Positions 1 to 9,002 of a stretch of 64,000 bases of DNA are shown in pieces. The translations under genes were made by a program, and so were the position numbers. The notes beneath the pieces are model-generated. The model made no database searches. It saw nothing but the letters and a program-made list of their open reading frames with translations, and had not been told where the DNA came from. This stretch comes from Maritalea porphyrae (GTDB lineage: Bacteria; Pseudomonadota; Alphaproteobacteria; Rhizobiales; Devosiaceae). The stretch spans positions 1,824,306 through 1,888,305 of the forward strand of contig NZ_BSNI01000002.1 in the NCBI RefSeq assembly GCF_030159895.1, in the 5' to 3' direction. Each line of letters opens with the position of its first letter. Position 1 is the first letter of the stretch.

Positions 1-92
1 CGCACAAGGCAAGCGCCTGTGATGGTTTAGCAATTGTGAATGCAGGTAAGAATTGAGAAAGCTAAAAATGTCAAATGTTTCAGTAACATATT

Positions 93-111
93 TTTAAGTT
101 TGAATCTTAAA
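93..111. promoter_or_regulatory. inverted repeat upstream of ldtR, possible MarR operator
   Basis: TTTAAG and CTTAAA arms flank a 7-base spacer, about 75 bases before the ldtR start, in an AT-rich stretch. MarR regulators commonly bind such palindromes and regulate themselves; binding of LdtR here is only inferred. Confidence 0.3.
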
Positions 112-185
112 CTGATTTTATCGCCCGCTCGCTAATTTGGCTGCATAGACACGAAAAATCGTGCGACCAAAACAGTGAGGCAATT

Positions 186-695
186 ATGACAATCAATACT
201 TTGAAAGTGCAGGCACACGTGCCTGATGAAGGGCACCAGTTAAAGCCCAGCTACCTAGAAGCAGTGTCACGCGTTGAACGCTTGCACCGCCGACTACTCG
301 ACCTTATTAAAGATGAATTCGATCGCATGGGATGGGACGATATTGGCCCGGTTCAAGCGATTATGATGTTTAACATTGGTGATTCAGAACTGACCGCCGG
401 CGAATTGCGCTCTCGCGGTTACTATTTGGGCTCCAATGTGTCGTACAACCTTAAAAAGCTTGTCGATACTGGCTACATCCACCAAGAAAAGTCGAAAACC
501 GATCGTCGCTCAGTGCGCATTCGGCTGACGCCTAAAGGTGAAGAAGTAGCTGAAGTTATTGACGAACTCTATGATCGTCACCTCAAGTCAATTGCAGAAG
601 TGGGTGGCCTTTCTCAAGAAGAATTCGAAGGCCTAAATACAGCACTCGCCCGTCTTGAACGGTTCTGGGTCGATCAAATTTTGTACAAACTCTAA
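186..695 (+). CDS. ldtR: MarR-family regulator LdtR
   Basis: A 169-residue winged-helix regulator. The DNA-binding core lies at roughly residues 60-120, with the recognition segment LGSNVSYNLKKLVDTGYI followed by the beta-wing region KTDRRSVRIRLTPKG. Its length, its N-terminal helix (SYLEAVSRVERLHRRLLDLI) and its position directly before an L,D-transpeptidase match LdtR of Rhizobiales and Liberibacter, known as a regulator of ldtP and osmotic stress tolerance. The start is preceded by GTGAGG at suitable spacing. Family and neighbour agree, so the name is fairly safe; the ligand cannot be told from sequence. Confidence 0.88.
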   Translation: MTINTLKVQAHVPDEGHQLKPSYLEAVSRVERLHRRLLDLIKDEFDRMGWDDIGPVQAIMMFNIGDSELTAGELRSRGYYLGSNVSYNLKKLVDTGYIHQEKSKTDRRSVRIRLTPKGEEVAEVIDELYDRHLKSIAEVGGLSQEEFEGLNTALARLERFWVDQILYKL

Positions 696-894
696 TACGC
701 ATACTTTTTGGTCCTCATCAGGACTGTTTGGTTGAGCGCGCGGGTTGTGTTGTTGGCAGATATTGTCGCGACACAGCCCTTTGCCGTTTGACGAGTTTCA
801 GCTTGTGCGAAGCTGCCCTGTGTTTTGCAAGTGACACATTGATGCCGTAAAGCCCATTTACAGCACAATTTGGGATGCTCCCGGTTGAGACAAA

Positions 895-938
895 CGCGCT
901 GCAATGCTAAACCAGCGCGCAATTATCCCGATTTAGCA
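895..938. promoter_or_regulatory. two interleaved inverted repeats before ldtP
   Basis: CGCGCTG (895-901) pairs with CAGCGCG (913-919), and TGCTAAA (905-911) pairs with TTTAGCA (932-938). The two repeats interlock within the 50 bases upstream of the ldtP start. They could be operators or alternative leader hairpins; neither resembles the repeat before ldtR closely enough to call a shared LdtR site. Confidence 0.25.
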
Positions 939-960
939 AGTTGTTTGGGGCTTACACAGC

Positions 961-2163
961 ATGAAAATTTCTGGTGCACACATCTTTACATTGGTCACCA
1001 GCGCATTGGTTGCGCTGTGCATTGGCGCGTCGAGCGCTGTTGCACAAGATGATGCCGTTTCGCCAAGCGAAGCGATCGACACAATCGAGCCAATTCTGTC
1101 ATATGACACAGCTTACAACCTGACGCTTGCGATCCAGAAATACGAAGCAATCGTTGCCGCAGGCGGCTGGGATAAGCTTTCACGTGGTACATACGGTATT
1201 AAAAATGGCGATGAGCAAGGCCATGTGCGCAGTTTGCGTCGGCGATTGGCCGCAACAGGTGATCTTGATCCCAACATTCGAATTTCTGATAAATTCGACG
1301 ATGAGGTGGAAGCCGCAGTAAAATTATTCCAAGCGCGTCACGGTTTGCGCACCACAGGCATTATCGATCAAGAAACGCTGATCACACTAAATGTAACGGC
1401 TGAAGAAAAATTGGCTCAGTTGCGCTTGAATCAAGCGCGGGTTGAAGAGGCCGTTTCTGCACTTTCTGATCGCTACATCGTTGTGAATATCCCGGCAGCC
1501 TCAATTGAAGCGGTGGAAAATGGCACCGTGCAACGTCGCCACACAGCAATTGTTGGTCGTATTGACCGTCAAACGCCAATTCTGACGTCAAAAGTGCATG
1601 AGATTAATTTTAATCCCTATTGGCACGTGCCTAAAAGCATCATTCGCCGCGACATCATCAAGTTTATGAATGATGATCCAAATTATTTGGCAAACTTCCG
1701 TATCAAGATTTATGGCAATGACGGCGAAGAACTAGATCCGGCCTCCATTGACTGGAATACCGATGAAGCCGTGCAATATTTGTTCCGCCAGGAACCAGGT
1801 GCGGAAAACTCAATGGGCCATGTGAAAATCAACTTTCACAATCCTCACGCCGTTTATTTGCACGACACGCCGCAAAAATCATTGTTTGGCCAGAACCGCA
1901 GGTTCCACTCTTCAGGTTGCGTGCGTGTAGAAGAAGTTGACGAACTGGTCACATGGTTGCTGTCGGGCAATGGCGACTGGGATAAGCTATCTGTAGATGC
2001 AACGTTTGCTTCTGGTGAGCGCCTAGATGTGCGCTTAAAGCAGCCGGTGCCAATCATTACGACTTACATCACCGCATGGGCAAACCGCCAAGGCGTGGTG
2101 TCATTCCGTGAAGATATCTACCAGTTCGACAAGCAGGGCCGTGTTGCGCTGCTCGCCGATTAG
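961..2163 (+). CDS. ldtP: periplasmic L,D-transpeptidase (YkuD) with peptidoglycan-binding domain
   Basis: Forms 3-3 peptide cross-links in peptidoglycan or attaches proteins to it. A Sec signal peptide spans residues 1-28 (cleavage after AVA before QDD). A PG_binding_1 domain follows at about 85-140 (RSLRRRLAATGDL... VKLFQARHGL). The YkuD catalytic domain covers about 170-345, with the active-site segment H316-S-S-G-C320-V-R-V and an upstream His in YLHDTPQ. At 400 residues it has the size of the two-domain rhizobial enzymes. It lies 265 bases after ldtR, in the same direction, which supports the LdtR-LdtP pairing. The substrate (Braun-type protein attachment or 3-3 linking) is not decided by sequence. 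Confidence 0.9.
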   Translation: MKISGAHIFTLVTSALVALCIGASSAVAQDDAVSPSEAIDTIEPILSYDTAYNLTLAIQKYEAIVAAGGWDKLSRGTYGIKNGDEQGHVRSLRRRLAATGDLDPNIRISDKFDDEVEAAVKLFQARHGLRTTGIIDQETLITLNVTAEEKLAQLRLNQARVEEAVSALSDRYIVVNIPAASIEAVENGTVQRRHTAIVGRIDRQTPILTSKVHEINFNPYWHVPKSIIRRDIIKFMNDDPNYLANFRIKIYGNDGEELDPASIDWNTDEAVQYLFRQEPGAENSMGHVKINFHNPHAVYLHDTPQKSLFGQNRRFHSSGCVRVEEVDELVTWLLSGNGDWDKLSVDATFASGERLDVRLKQPVPIITTYITAWANRQGVVSFREDIYQFDKQGRVALLAD

Positions 2164-2178
2164 GTATTTATTGCGGCT

Positions 2179-2382
2179 ATGAGCGGTCGCGAATCTACAA
2201 ATATTGGCAAAGTCTATTTCGAGTTCATCAAAATCGGTGGGCATGTTCGCGTGTCTGCGATTCATGAAGAAACCGGTATTGAAACGATGGCCATTGCACC
2301 TATTCAAGCAACCCAGCAGCACATGAAGCAGCTCGCTTTGGGCAAGCTCAAACGCAAACTCGAGCAACTGAGTAAGCAATAA
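2179..2382 (+). CDS. small conserved alphaproteobacterial protein, DUF6898-like
   Basis: A 67-residue basic protein starting 15 bases after the ldtP stop, so probably cotranscribed. The core VYFEFIKIGGHVRVSAIHEETGIET resembles the short DUF6898 family as I remember it; that assignment is from memory and unproven. The C-terminal 25 residues are rich in Lys, Gln and Leu and look helical. No signal peptide or membrane segment. Function unknown. Confidence 0.6.
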   Translation: MSGRESTNIGKVYFEFIKIGGHVRVSAIHEETGIETMAIAPIQATQQHMKQLALGKLKRKLEQLSKQ

Positions 2383-2398
2383 GCACCAAATAGACGAC

Positions 2399-2665
2399 AG
2401 GGCAAGGACCCGTCGATTTTATCCATTCTGCGCGTGGAAATTTGCGGGCTGACGCGGCGCAAATAGTTGGGAAGCCATGTGGCTTTCAATTCTTTGCAAC
2501 AAAGTCAGATTGCAAATTCACCGCGCCCAAAGGGTTCGATGGAGCAGCGAAACCTGCTGCACAAATCGGCCTTGCATATGCAGCGGCATGTCCTTCGTCC
2601 GATTTATTGGCATTTTTCACTGCTCCACCAAACAGAATTGTACAAAATCGACGGGTCCTTGCCCT
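2399..2665. repeat. 267-bp element bounded by perfect 22-bp inverted repeats
   Basis: Bases 2399-2420 are the exact reverse complement of 2644-2665 (arm core GGCAAGGACCCGTCGATTTT). It fills most of the 358-base gap between the DUF6898-like gene and glyA. There is no convincing coding content, no transposase fragment and no clear target-site duplication. It may be a MITE-like non-autonomous element or a structured RNA closed by a long stem. No second copy was noticed in this window. Confidence 0.6.
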
Positions 2666-2740
2666 TGACGGCTTGGATTACCCAATTTCGTATGATAAGC
2701 GGGGCGCACCGAAATTGGTCGTTAATCGCGAGGATTTTCC

Positions 2741-4024
2741 ATGACCGAAATTTTTCCAAATTTCTTCTCCAATTCGCTGGCGAATGTCGATGCCGATGTT
2801 GCGCGGGCAATTGATGCTGAACTCAAGCGTCAGCAAACTGAAATCGAACTAATTGCTTCTGAGAACATTGTTTCTAAAGCAGTAATTGAGGCGCAGGGTT
2901 CTGTGCTGACGAATAAATATGCCGAAGGCTATCCAGGCAAACGCTATTATGGCGGTTGTCAGCATGTGGATGTGGTCGAAAACTTGGCTATTGATCGCGC
3001 AAAGCAGCTTTTTGGCTGCGAGTTTGCCAACGTTCAGCCAAACTCTGGCTCACAAGCAAACCAAGGTGTTTTCCAAGCGCTTATTCAGCCGGGCGACACG
3101 ATTCTTGGCATGAGCCTTGATGCCGGTGGTCACTTGACCCACGGTGCGCGTCCTAACCAATCAGGCAAGTGGTTCAATGCAGTGCACTACGGTGTACGCA
3201 AGCAAGACGGCCTTTGCGATATGGATCAAGTGCGCGAAATGGCAAAAGAGCATCAGCCAAAGCTGATCATTGCTGGTTTCTCTGCATATTCTCGTCACCT
3301 TGATTTCGCTGCATTCCGTGAAATCGCTGATGAAGTTGGCGCGTTCTTCATGGTGGATATGGCACACGTTGCGGGCCTTGTGGCTGGCGGCAAATACCCA
3401 AGCCCATTCCCACATGCGCACGTGGCAACAACTACTACGCACAAAACATTGCGTGGCCCACGTGGCGGCATGATTTTGACCAATGATGCGGATATCGCGA
3501 AGAAGGTCAATTCAGCAATTTTCCCTGGTATTCAGGGCGGTCCTTTGATGCACGTTATTGCAGCAAAAGCAGTAGCTTTTGGCGAAGCTTTAACACCTGA
3601 CTTCAAGCAATATATCTCTGATGTGGTGGACAATGCTGATGCGTTGGCCAAATCAATCATTGGCGGCGGCTTGGACATCTTCTCAGGCGGAACGGACAAC
3701 CACTTGATGCTTGTTGATCTGCGCCCGAAAGGCGTTACCGGCAAGGCGACAGAAGCGGCACTTGAGCGTGCACACATTACCTGTAACAAAAACGCAATTC
3801 CGTTTGATACGGAAAAGCCATTCATTACCTCAGGTATTCGTGTGGGCACACCAGCGGCAACGTCACGCGGCTTCAATCAAGATGACTTCACCAAGGTTGG
3901 TGAGTTAATCGTTGAAGTGGTTTCAGGCTTGGCGGAGAATGGCGAAGAAGGTAATGCTTCAGTAGAAGCAGCGGTTCGTGAGCAAGTTAAAGTGCTTACT
4001 GACGCACACCCAATCTACGCATAA
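2741..4024 (+). CDS. glyA: serine hydroxymethyltransferase
   Basis: PLP enzyme that interconverts serine plus tetrahydrofolate with glycine plus methylene-THF, the main entry of one-carbon units. At 427 residues it is full length. The PLP lysine is K235 in [34 protein letters not shown] and [12 protein letters not shown] motifs are intact. The start is preceded by GAGG eight bases upstream. nrdR follows after 19 bases without an obvious terminator, so glyA probably heads the glyA-nrdR-ribD-ribE-ribH-nusB string usual in alphaproteobacteria. Confidence 0.98.
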   Translation: MTEIFPNFFSNSLANVDADVARAIDAELKRQQTEIELIASENIVSKAVIEAQGSVLTNKYAEGYPGKRYYGGCQHVDVVENLAIDRAKQLFGCEFANVQPNSGSQANQGVFQALIQPGDTILGMSLDAGGHLTHGARPNQSGKWFNAVHYGVRKQDGLCDMDQVREMAKEHQPKLIIAGFSAYSRHLDFAAFREIADEVGAFFMVDMAHVAGLVAGGKYPSPFPHAHVATTTTHKTLRGPRGGMILTNDADIAKKVNSAIFPGIQGGPLMHVIAAKAVAFGEALTPDFKQYISDVVDNADALAKSIIGGGLDIFSGGTDNHLMLVDLRPKGVTGKATEAALERAHITCNKNAIPFDTEKPFITSGIRVGTPAATSRGFNQDDFTKVGELIVEVVSGLAENGEEGNASVEAAVREQVKVLTDAHPIYA

Positions 4025-4043
4025 TTTGCCTTAAGGAGGCACC

Positions 4044-4511
4044 ATGCGCTGCCCTTATTGCGGTAATCATGACACGCAAGTGAAGGATTCTCGGCCCACC
4101 GAGGATTCTAATGCGATTCGCCGTCGTCGAGTTTGCTCGGCGTGCGGCGGGCGTTTCACCACGTTCGAACGTGTGCAATTGCGTGAATTGATTGTCAGCA
4201 AAAAGTCAGGTCGCAAGGTGCCTTTTGATCGGGAAAAACTAAACCGGTCTATCAAAACTGCGCTGCGTAAGCGCGAAGTCGACGCCGAAGCTGCAGATCG
4301 GATGATCTCTGGCGTGGTGCGCCGACTTGAAAGCATTGGCGATGCGGAAGTCACGTCCGAACAAATTGGCCATCTAGTTATGGAAGGCCTTAAAGAGCTT
4401 GATGACGTGGCATTCGTGCGTTTCGCCTCTGTTTATAAGAATTTCTCAAAAGCCGACGACTTCAAATCGTTCCTGTCTAAGCTCGATGCGGACAGTTTGG
4501 ACGACGAATAA
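4044..4511 (+). CDS. nrdR: transcriptional repressor NrdR
   Basis: ATP/dATP-sensing repressor of ribonucleotide reductase genes. The N-terminal zinc ribbon uses C3, C6, C31 and C34, followed by an ATP-cone domain (about residues 49-139) beginning at [16 protein letters not shown]. It is 155 residues long, normal for the family. A very strong Shine-Dalgarno sequence (AAGGAGG) precedes the ATG. Its stop codon is followed directly by the ribD ATG, so translation is probably coupled. No nrd genes lie in the window. Confidence 0.97.
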   Translation: MRCPYCGNHDTQVKDSRPTEDSNAIRRRRVCSACGGRFTTFERVQLRELIVSKKSGRKVPFDREKLNRSIKTALRKREVDAEAADRMISGVVRRLESIGDAEVTSEQIGHLVMEGLKELDDVAFVRFASVYKNFSKADDFKSFLSKLDADSLDDE

Positions 4512-5537
4512 ATGGCAACGCCGGCGGACATCAAATGGATGGACGCAGCAGCCAGACTAGCCTCCCGCTATCTCGGCACCACAGCTGACAACCCAACGGT
4601 TGGCGCGCTGATTGTTGATCCCAAAACACAAATTCTTATCGCACGTGGCGTAACCGCTGCAGGTGGTCGTCCACATGCAGAAACCCAAGCGATTGAAAAT
4701 GCAGGCGAAAAGGCGAGGGGTGCAACCCTCTTTGTCACGCTTGAGCCCTGCAACCACTACGGCAAAACGCCCCCATGTGTTGATGCGGTAATCGCTTCTG
4801 GACTGGGGCAGGTTGTGATCGGCCAAAAAGATCCAGACCCACGAACCAGTGGCAAAAGCATTGAGAAAATGCGTTTGGCTGGAATTGATGTGACGGTGCT
4901 TAACAAGCATCTGCCAACAGCATTGCTTCATAAAGCGTTTTTCAAGCGCGTCGAAACCAACTTGCCTTTTGTTACTGCGAAGTTAGCCGTTTCAAACGAC
5001 GGTATGGTTGGGCGCATAGGTGAGGGCAATGTGCCAATCACCGGTGCTGAGGCAAAAACATGGACGCATACGCTACGATCGCGCGTCGATGCCATAGCAG
5101 TGGGCGCGAAAACGGCAAACTTGGATAATCCATCGCTCAATGTGCGTTTGAAGGGTTTAGAAGTTAGAAGCCCCAAGCCCATGATCTTTACGAGCAAGCC
5201 TGAGACTGTTCCGGCCAGCTTGAAGTTGATTGCCGACCATGCGGCGCAGATCATAACCACGAATGGCGGATTGACGCAGGCGTTACGGGATGTTGCCAAC
5301 GCCGGCGTCAATCATCTGTTGATTGAAGGCGGACCTGCTTTGCTGAATAGCTTGCTTGAAGAAGGCTTGATTGATCAATTCTATCTGCTTGAAAGTGACA
5401 AAAATGTCGGCGAAAACGGTCAGCCGGCGGCCAGTGGCTCAAATATCCGCGACAAGCTGGCATCGTTTCAGTTTTTGGATTATTCAACTGAGCAATTGGG
5501 CGCGGACCGCGTCACCTTAATTCGAAGGAATGATTAG
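4512..5537 (+). CDS. ribD: bifunctional riboflavin biosynthesis deaminase/reductase RibD
   Basis: Catalyses steps two and three of riboflavin synthesis: deamination, then side-chain reduction of the pyrimidine intermediate. The N-terminal deaminase zinc site is H55-A-E57 with C80 and C89 (EPCNHYGKTPPC). The C-terminal reductase domain (about 150-341) keeps AVGAKTANLDNPSLNVR and LLIEGGPALLN. Its ATG abuts the nrdR stop and its own TAG overlaps the ribE GTG by one base. No FMN riboswitch is visible before it, in keeping with its place inside an operon. Confidence 0.96.
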   Translation: MATPADIKWMDAAARLASRYLGTTADNPTVGALIVDPKTQILIARGVTAAGGRPHAETQAIENAGEKARGATLFVTLEPCNHYGKTPPCVDAVIASGLGQVVIGQKDPDPRTSGKSIEKMRLAGIDVTVLNKHLPTALLHKAFFKRVETNLPFVTAKLAVSNDGMVGRIGEGNVPITGAEAKTWTHTLRSRVDAIAVGAKTANLDNPSLNVRLKGLEVRSPKPMIFTSKPETVPASLKLIADHAAQIITTNGGLTQALRDVANAGVNHLLIEGGPALLNSLLEEGLIDQFYLLESDKNVGENGQPAASGSNIRDKLASFQFLDYSTEQLGADRVTLIRRND

Positions 5538-6142
5538 TGTTCACTGGAATTGTCACGGATGTTGCCCAAATTCTCACTATTGATGAGCACCCCGATGGCC
5601 GCAAAATGCGAATTGGCACAGCTTTCGACACCAACGGTTTCGATTTGGGCGCTTCAATTGCCCATAACGGCATCTGTTTGACTGTTACCGCCAAACATAA
5701 TGAAGAAGGCGGTCAGAACTGGTTTGAAGTGTTTTTGGGACACGAAACCTTGTCTTTGACGACGGCAAGAAACTGGCAAGTTGGCGACAAAGTGAACCTT
5801 GAGCGGTCATTACGCCTGCAAGACGAATTAGGCGGGCATTTAGTGTCGGGCCACGTCGATGGCGTTGCAAAAATCGTGTCACGAGAAGACTTTAGCGACC
5901 AGTGCAAGCTGACTTTTGAAGTGCCCAAAGACCTGGCGCGTTTCATCGCGACAAAGGGGTCAGTGGCGCTAAATGGTACATCACTTACCGTCAACTGGGT
6001 TGAAGGCAATCAGTTCTCAGTTTTGCTGATACCGCATACGCTTGAAGTGACAAATTGGCACCTTGCGAAAGCCAATGATGAGATAAACATTGAAATTGAT
6101 CAGATGGCACGATATGCAGCCCGCCTGATAGAAATGCAATAA
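5537..6142 (+). CDS. ribE: riboflavin synthase alpha subunit
   Basis: Dismutates two lumazine molecules to riboflavin and the RibD product. The 201-residue protein has two similar Greek-key barrels starting MFTGIVTDV and LGGHLVSGHVDGVA, with SIAHNGICLTV and SVALNGTSLTV as the paired lumazine-binding segments. It starts at GTG, overlapping the ribD stop by one base (TAGTG). Also called ribC in some naming schemes. Confidence 0.96.
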   Translation: MFTGIVTDVAQILTIDEHPDGRKMRIGTAFDTNGFDLGASIAHNGICLTVTAKHNEEGGQNWFEVFLGHETLSLTTARNWQVGDKVNLERSLRLQDELGGHLVSGHVDGVAKIVSREDFSDQCKLTFEVPKDLARFIATKGSVALNGTSLTVNWVEGNQFSVLLIPHTLEVTNWHLAKANDEINIEIDQMARYAARLIEMQ

Positions 6143-6173
6143 AGCCCGCACGCTTGCGATTTTGGGGACAAAT

Positions 6174-6626
6174 ATGACCGATAAGCCAAAAATTCTGCTC
6201 ATTGAAGCACGCTTTTATGATGACTTGGCAGACGAACTTGCAGCGGGCGCTATTGAGGTGCTTGAAAAAGCAGACGCTGAAATTACGCGCATCTCTGTGC
6301 CGGGTGTTTTAGAAATCCCCGCTGCCCTATCGATGGCGCTAATCGGCGCTGAAGTTGCTGATGCTGACATTTATGATGGTTATGTGGTTTTGGGCGTGGT
6401 CATTCGTGGCGAAACAACCCATTATGATATTGTCGCCAATGAAAGCGCTCGCGCGATCATGAATATGGTGACGTCTGAAGGCTTGGCACTGGGCAACGGC
6501 ATTCAAACCGTTGAGAACCAAGAACAGGCATGGGCGCGCGCCAACCGTTCTGAAAAGAACAAGGGCGGCGGTGCAGCTGAAGCCGCTTTGGCCATGATTG
6601 AGAACAAGAAGAAGTTTGGACTGTAG
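6174..6626 (+). CDS. ribH: 6,7-dimethyl-8-ribityllumazine synthase
   Basis: Condenses the RibD product with dihydroxybutanone phosphate to give lumazine. The substrate segments are VPGVLEIPAAL and GVVIRGETTHYDIV, with the catalytic His in ETTHYD. The family alignment and the GGGGA ribosome-binding site just upstream favour the ATG at 6174 (MTDKPKIL) over an in-frame TTG twelve bases earlier. It has 150 residues and lies four bases before nusB. Confidence 0.96.
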   Translation: MTDKPKILLIEARFYDDLADELAAGAIEVLEKADAEITRISVPGVLEIPAALSMALIGAEVADADIYDGYVVLGVVIRGETTHYDIVANESARAIMNMVTSEGLALGNGIQTVENQEQAWARANRSEKNKGGGAAEAALAMIENKKKFGL

Positions 6627-6629
6627 CAA

Positions 6630-7112
6630 ATGGCTGGCGATAAACCTACAAAAGACCCCGGTAAAGCCAACCAACGCGGTGCAGCGCGCCTGGCAGCGGT
6701 GCAAGCGCTCTACCAAATGGATGTTGGTCGCGCACCATTCGACGCCACTGTGGAGCAATTCAAATTGTTCCACTTGGGCAAAGAGGTTGAAGGCGAAGAG
6801 TATTTGCCTGCTGACGAAGACTACTTCAAACAGATTTTGGACGGGGTGCGGACATATCAGGTCAAAATTGATCCGATTGTCGACAATTCGCTAGTTGAAG
6901 GTTGGCCTGTTACAAGAATCGACAGTACACTTCGTGCGATCCTGCGTTCTGCAGCATTTGAAATGCTCTACAAAAAAGACATTCCAGCTCGCGTCGTCAT
7001 CAGTGAATATGTCGATGTGGCCAATGCATTCTTTGACAAGGATCAGCCTGCAATGGTCAACGGCGTGTTGAACAACATCGCCACAACATTTCGGGCAGAC
7101 GAAGTGAAATAA
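6630..7112 (+). CDS. nusB: transcription antitermination factor NusB
   Basis: RNA-binding partner of NusE (S10) in ribosomal RNA antitermination. The all-helical fold shows an Arg-rich N-terminus (RGAARLAAVQALYQMDVG) and the C-terminal segment VVISEYVDVANAFFDKDQPAMVNGVLN typical of the family. The 160 residues match alphaproteobacterial NusB. It is the last of the ribD-ribE-ribH-nusB block, an order widely conserved. Confidence 0.95.
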   Translation: MAGDKPTKDPGKANQRGAARLAAVQALYQMDVGRAPFDATVEQFKLFHLGKEVEGEEYLPADEDYFKQILDGVRTYQVKIDPIVDNSLVEGWPVTRIDSTLRAILRSAAFEMLYKKDIPARVVISEYVDVANAFFDKDQPAMVNGVLNNIATTFRADEVK

Positions 7113-7124
7113 ACTGGAGACTAC

Positions 7125-8342
7125 ATGATGACCGAGCCCGAATTCGATAAAGCAAACAATGCGGGCCGGAACATCGGTCTTCTTGCCATTACCCAAGCAA
7201 CAGGCGGTTCAAGCCAAGCCATCATTATGGCTGTGGGCGCGCTGACGGCTGCCAATTTGGCGCCCGACAAGAGCATGGCAACGATTCCAACCACCGCTAT
7301 GATTATCGGTCTGGCGCTGATGGCAGGCCCGGCAACAAAGATCATTTATGCTTTGGGCCGAAAAAACGGTTTCTTGATTGGTGCAACACTTGGCGTTGTC
7401 GCTGGCATTTGTGCCGCGACGGCCGTGGCATTCTCATCATTTGTTTTGTTCGCCCTAGCGCTTTCAATTGTCGGCATGGGTGGCGCTTTCACCCAACAAT
7501 ATCGCTTCGCAATTGCAGATAGCGTGCCGGACGATATGAAAGCGCGGGCGATTTCGCTTGTTTTGCTTGGCGGCGTGGCTGCTGGATTTTTGGGGCCAAG
7601 GCTGTCCTATTTGGCAAAGGACTGGCTCGGCGGTGTAGAATTTGCCGGATCATTCCTCGTGATTTCAATATTGTCCGTTGTAGCGATCGTGATGCTTTCG
7701 CAAACACGCCTTGCGCCTATCGTGAAGCCTAAAGAAGGTGATGCCAAGGGCCGCAGCGCCATGGAATTGATCAAACTGCCCGAGATCAACATCCCGATCA
7801 TCACGGGGATTGTCTCTTATGCGCTAATGACCTTTGTAATGGTCGCAGCCCCATTGGCGATGGTGCATGTCTGTGGACACACAGCTGAACAGGCCACAAC
7901 GACAATCCAGTGGCATATCATTGCTATGTTTGCCCCAAGTTTGGTGACGGGCAACATCATCAACAAAATCGGCGCACACGCCACGGTCGCCATCGGTTTA
8001 ATTTTGATATTGGGCACGGCACTGATCAACTTAAATGGCGTTTCAGTGCTTCATTTCGACATCGCGTTGATCTTGCTGGGCGTTGGCTGGAACTTTGGCT
8101 TTATTGGGTCAACAACTCTGCTTTCAAAAGCCTATCGGCCAGAAGAAGCGTCAACCGCGCAAGGGTTGAACGAACCATTGGTGTTCGGTTCGATGGCAGT
8201 CGCGTCAATCTCATCTGGTGTATTGCTCAACACGCTCGGTTGGCAATCAATCAACGTGTTGGTGTTGCCCATCGTTACCGCCACATTGGCATTGCTGGCG
8301 TGGGGCGATTATCGTCAGCGCCAGTTGCGGGCCAATAGCTAA
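7125..8342 (+). CDS. MFS transporter
   Basis: A 405-residue, strongly hydrophobic protein with about twelve predicted membrane segments and the halves joined near residue 200 (KPKEGDAKGRSAMELIKLP). The LAKDWLGG and ALGRKNGFLIGA loops fit the major facilitator superfamily. It begins twelve bases after nusB behind CTGGAGAC, so it is probably in the same transcript. The substrate is unknown. A hairpin shared with convergent bamE ends transcription. Confidence 0.85.
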   Translation: MMTEPEFDKANNAGRNIGLLAITQATGGSSQAIIMAVGALTAANLAPDKSMATIPTTAMIIGLALMAGPATKIIYALGRKNGFLIGATLGVVAGICAATAVAFSSFVLFALALSIVGMGGAFTQQYRFAIADSVPDDMKARAISLVLLGGVAAGFLGPRLSYLAKDWLGGVEFAGSFLVISILSVVAIVMLSQTRLAPIVKPKEGDAKGRSAMELIKLPEINIPIITGIVSYALMTFVMVAAPLAMVHVCGHTAEQATTTIQWHIIAMFAPSLVTGNIINKIGAHATVAIGLILILGTALINLNGVSVLHFDIALILLGVGWNFGFIGSTTLLSKAYRPEEASTAQGLNEPLVFGSMAVASISSGVLLNTLGWQSINVLVLPIVTATLALLAWGDYRQRQLRANS

Positions 8343-8353
8343 GAACAAAAAAA

Positions 8354-8385
8354 GGCGAGGGGAGCTTATCGCTCAAACCCTCGCC
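8354..8385. terminator. bidirectional intrinsic terminator between MFS gene and bamE
   Basis: GGCGAGGG (8354-8361) pairs with CCCTCGCC (8378-8385). Seven A residues precede the stem, giving a U-tract for the minus strand, and ATCTTTC follows on the plus strand. It sits between two convergent genes. Confidence 0.75.
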
Positions 8386-8408
8386 ATCTTTCAAATATCG
8401 CAGCTTTG

Positions 8409-8849
8409 CTAGAAGCTTAGTGATCCCAGCAATTGCTCAACAAATGAGCGATCTTGGCCAAAGCCTGGTGTTTTGCGTGATACTGTCTCAACCACGCGAC
8501 CATCAGCAAGCGAATATACCGCTTTATCGATCACACGGTCTTTCTTGTCGAAATAAACAGCAACCACTGTGCGTTCTTTGACCGATTTTAGGCCAAACGC
8601 GGTTTGCTCAATCTTTGTTTCCACATAGTAGTAGGCTTCTTCATCGCCAAATGTGTTTTTGGATTGGGGGGAACCCATCACAAACTCAACCAATTGCTTG
8701 GAAACGCCTGGGCGAACTTGAGCTAGATTGTCTTCAGAAATATCATAGCCTTGGGTGCGCTGTTGCGTAAGGCAACCGGAAAGCGCAAGCGCTGCAGCGA
8801 ATACACTGATGAGTGAAAGGAAGCGGATTGCTGAACGCATGACCATCAT
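8409..8849 (-). CDS. bamE: outer membrane protein assembly lipoprotein BamE (SmpA/OmlA)
   Basis: Small accessory lipoprotein of the BAM complex, which inserts beta-barrels in the outer membrane. A lipoprotein signal ends in LALSGC with the acylated Cys at about residue 26. The SmpA_OmlA domain follows (VRPGVSKQLVEFVMGSPQS... YYYVETK... VAVYFDKKDRV). It has 146 residues and is transcribed divergently from the cytochrome chaperone gene, the usual alphaproteobacterial arrangement. Two further in-frame Met codons close to the start leave the exact N-terminus open by three residues. Confidence 0.9.
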   Translation of the reverse strand: MMVMRSAIRFLSLISVFAAALALSGCLTQQRTQGYDISEDNLAQVRPGVSKQLVEFVMGSPQSKNTFGDEEAYYYVETKIEQTAFGLKSVKERTVVAVYFDKKDRVIDKAVYSLADGRVVETVSRKTPGFGQDRSFVEQLLGSLSF

Positions 8850-9002
8850 TTAATTGGCTTTCTCACAAAAACTCGATTAACAAGACAAATAACGCATCGT
8901 AAAAAGGCGTTTCGAAATCTGTTTAGCTGCCAATCGCGTATGATGGCAAGACACAGATGGAACTTAAAAACCAGACCTGTAGCGGAACCGACAAAAAGAC
9001 TG

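Noticed and set aside
2399-2740. Glycine riboswitch, tmRNA or 6S RNA before glyA
   Set aside because: I could not find the conserved glycine aptamer core, a tag reading frame with tRNA-like T-arm, or the usual 6S bubble; only the long inverted repeat is clear.
2442-2814. Overlapping plus-strand reading frames of 60-115 codons before glyA
   Set aside because: They cross the inverted-repeat element and run into glyA in another frame; no ribosome-binding site and no recognisable protein.
4440-4520. FMN riboswitch before ribD
   Set aside because: ribD starts directly at the nrdR stop codon, leaving no leader.
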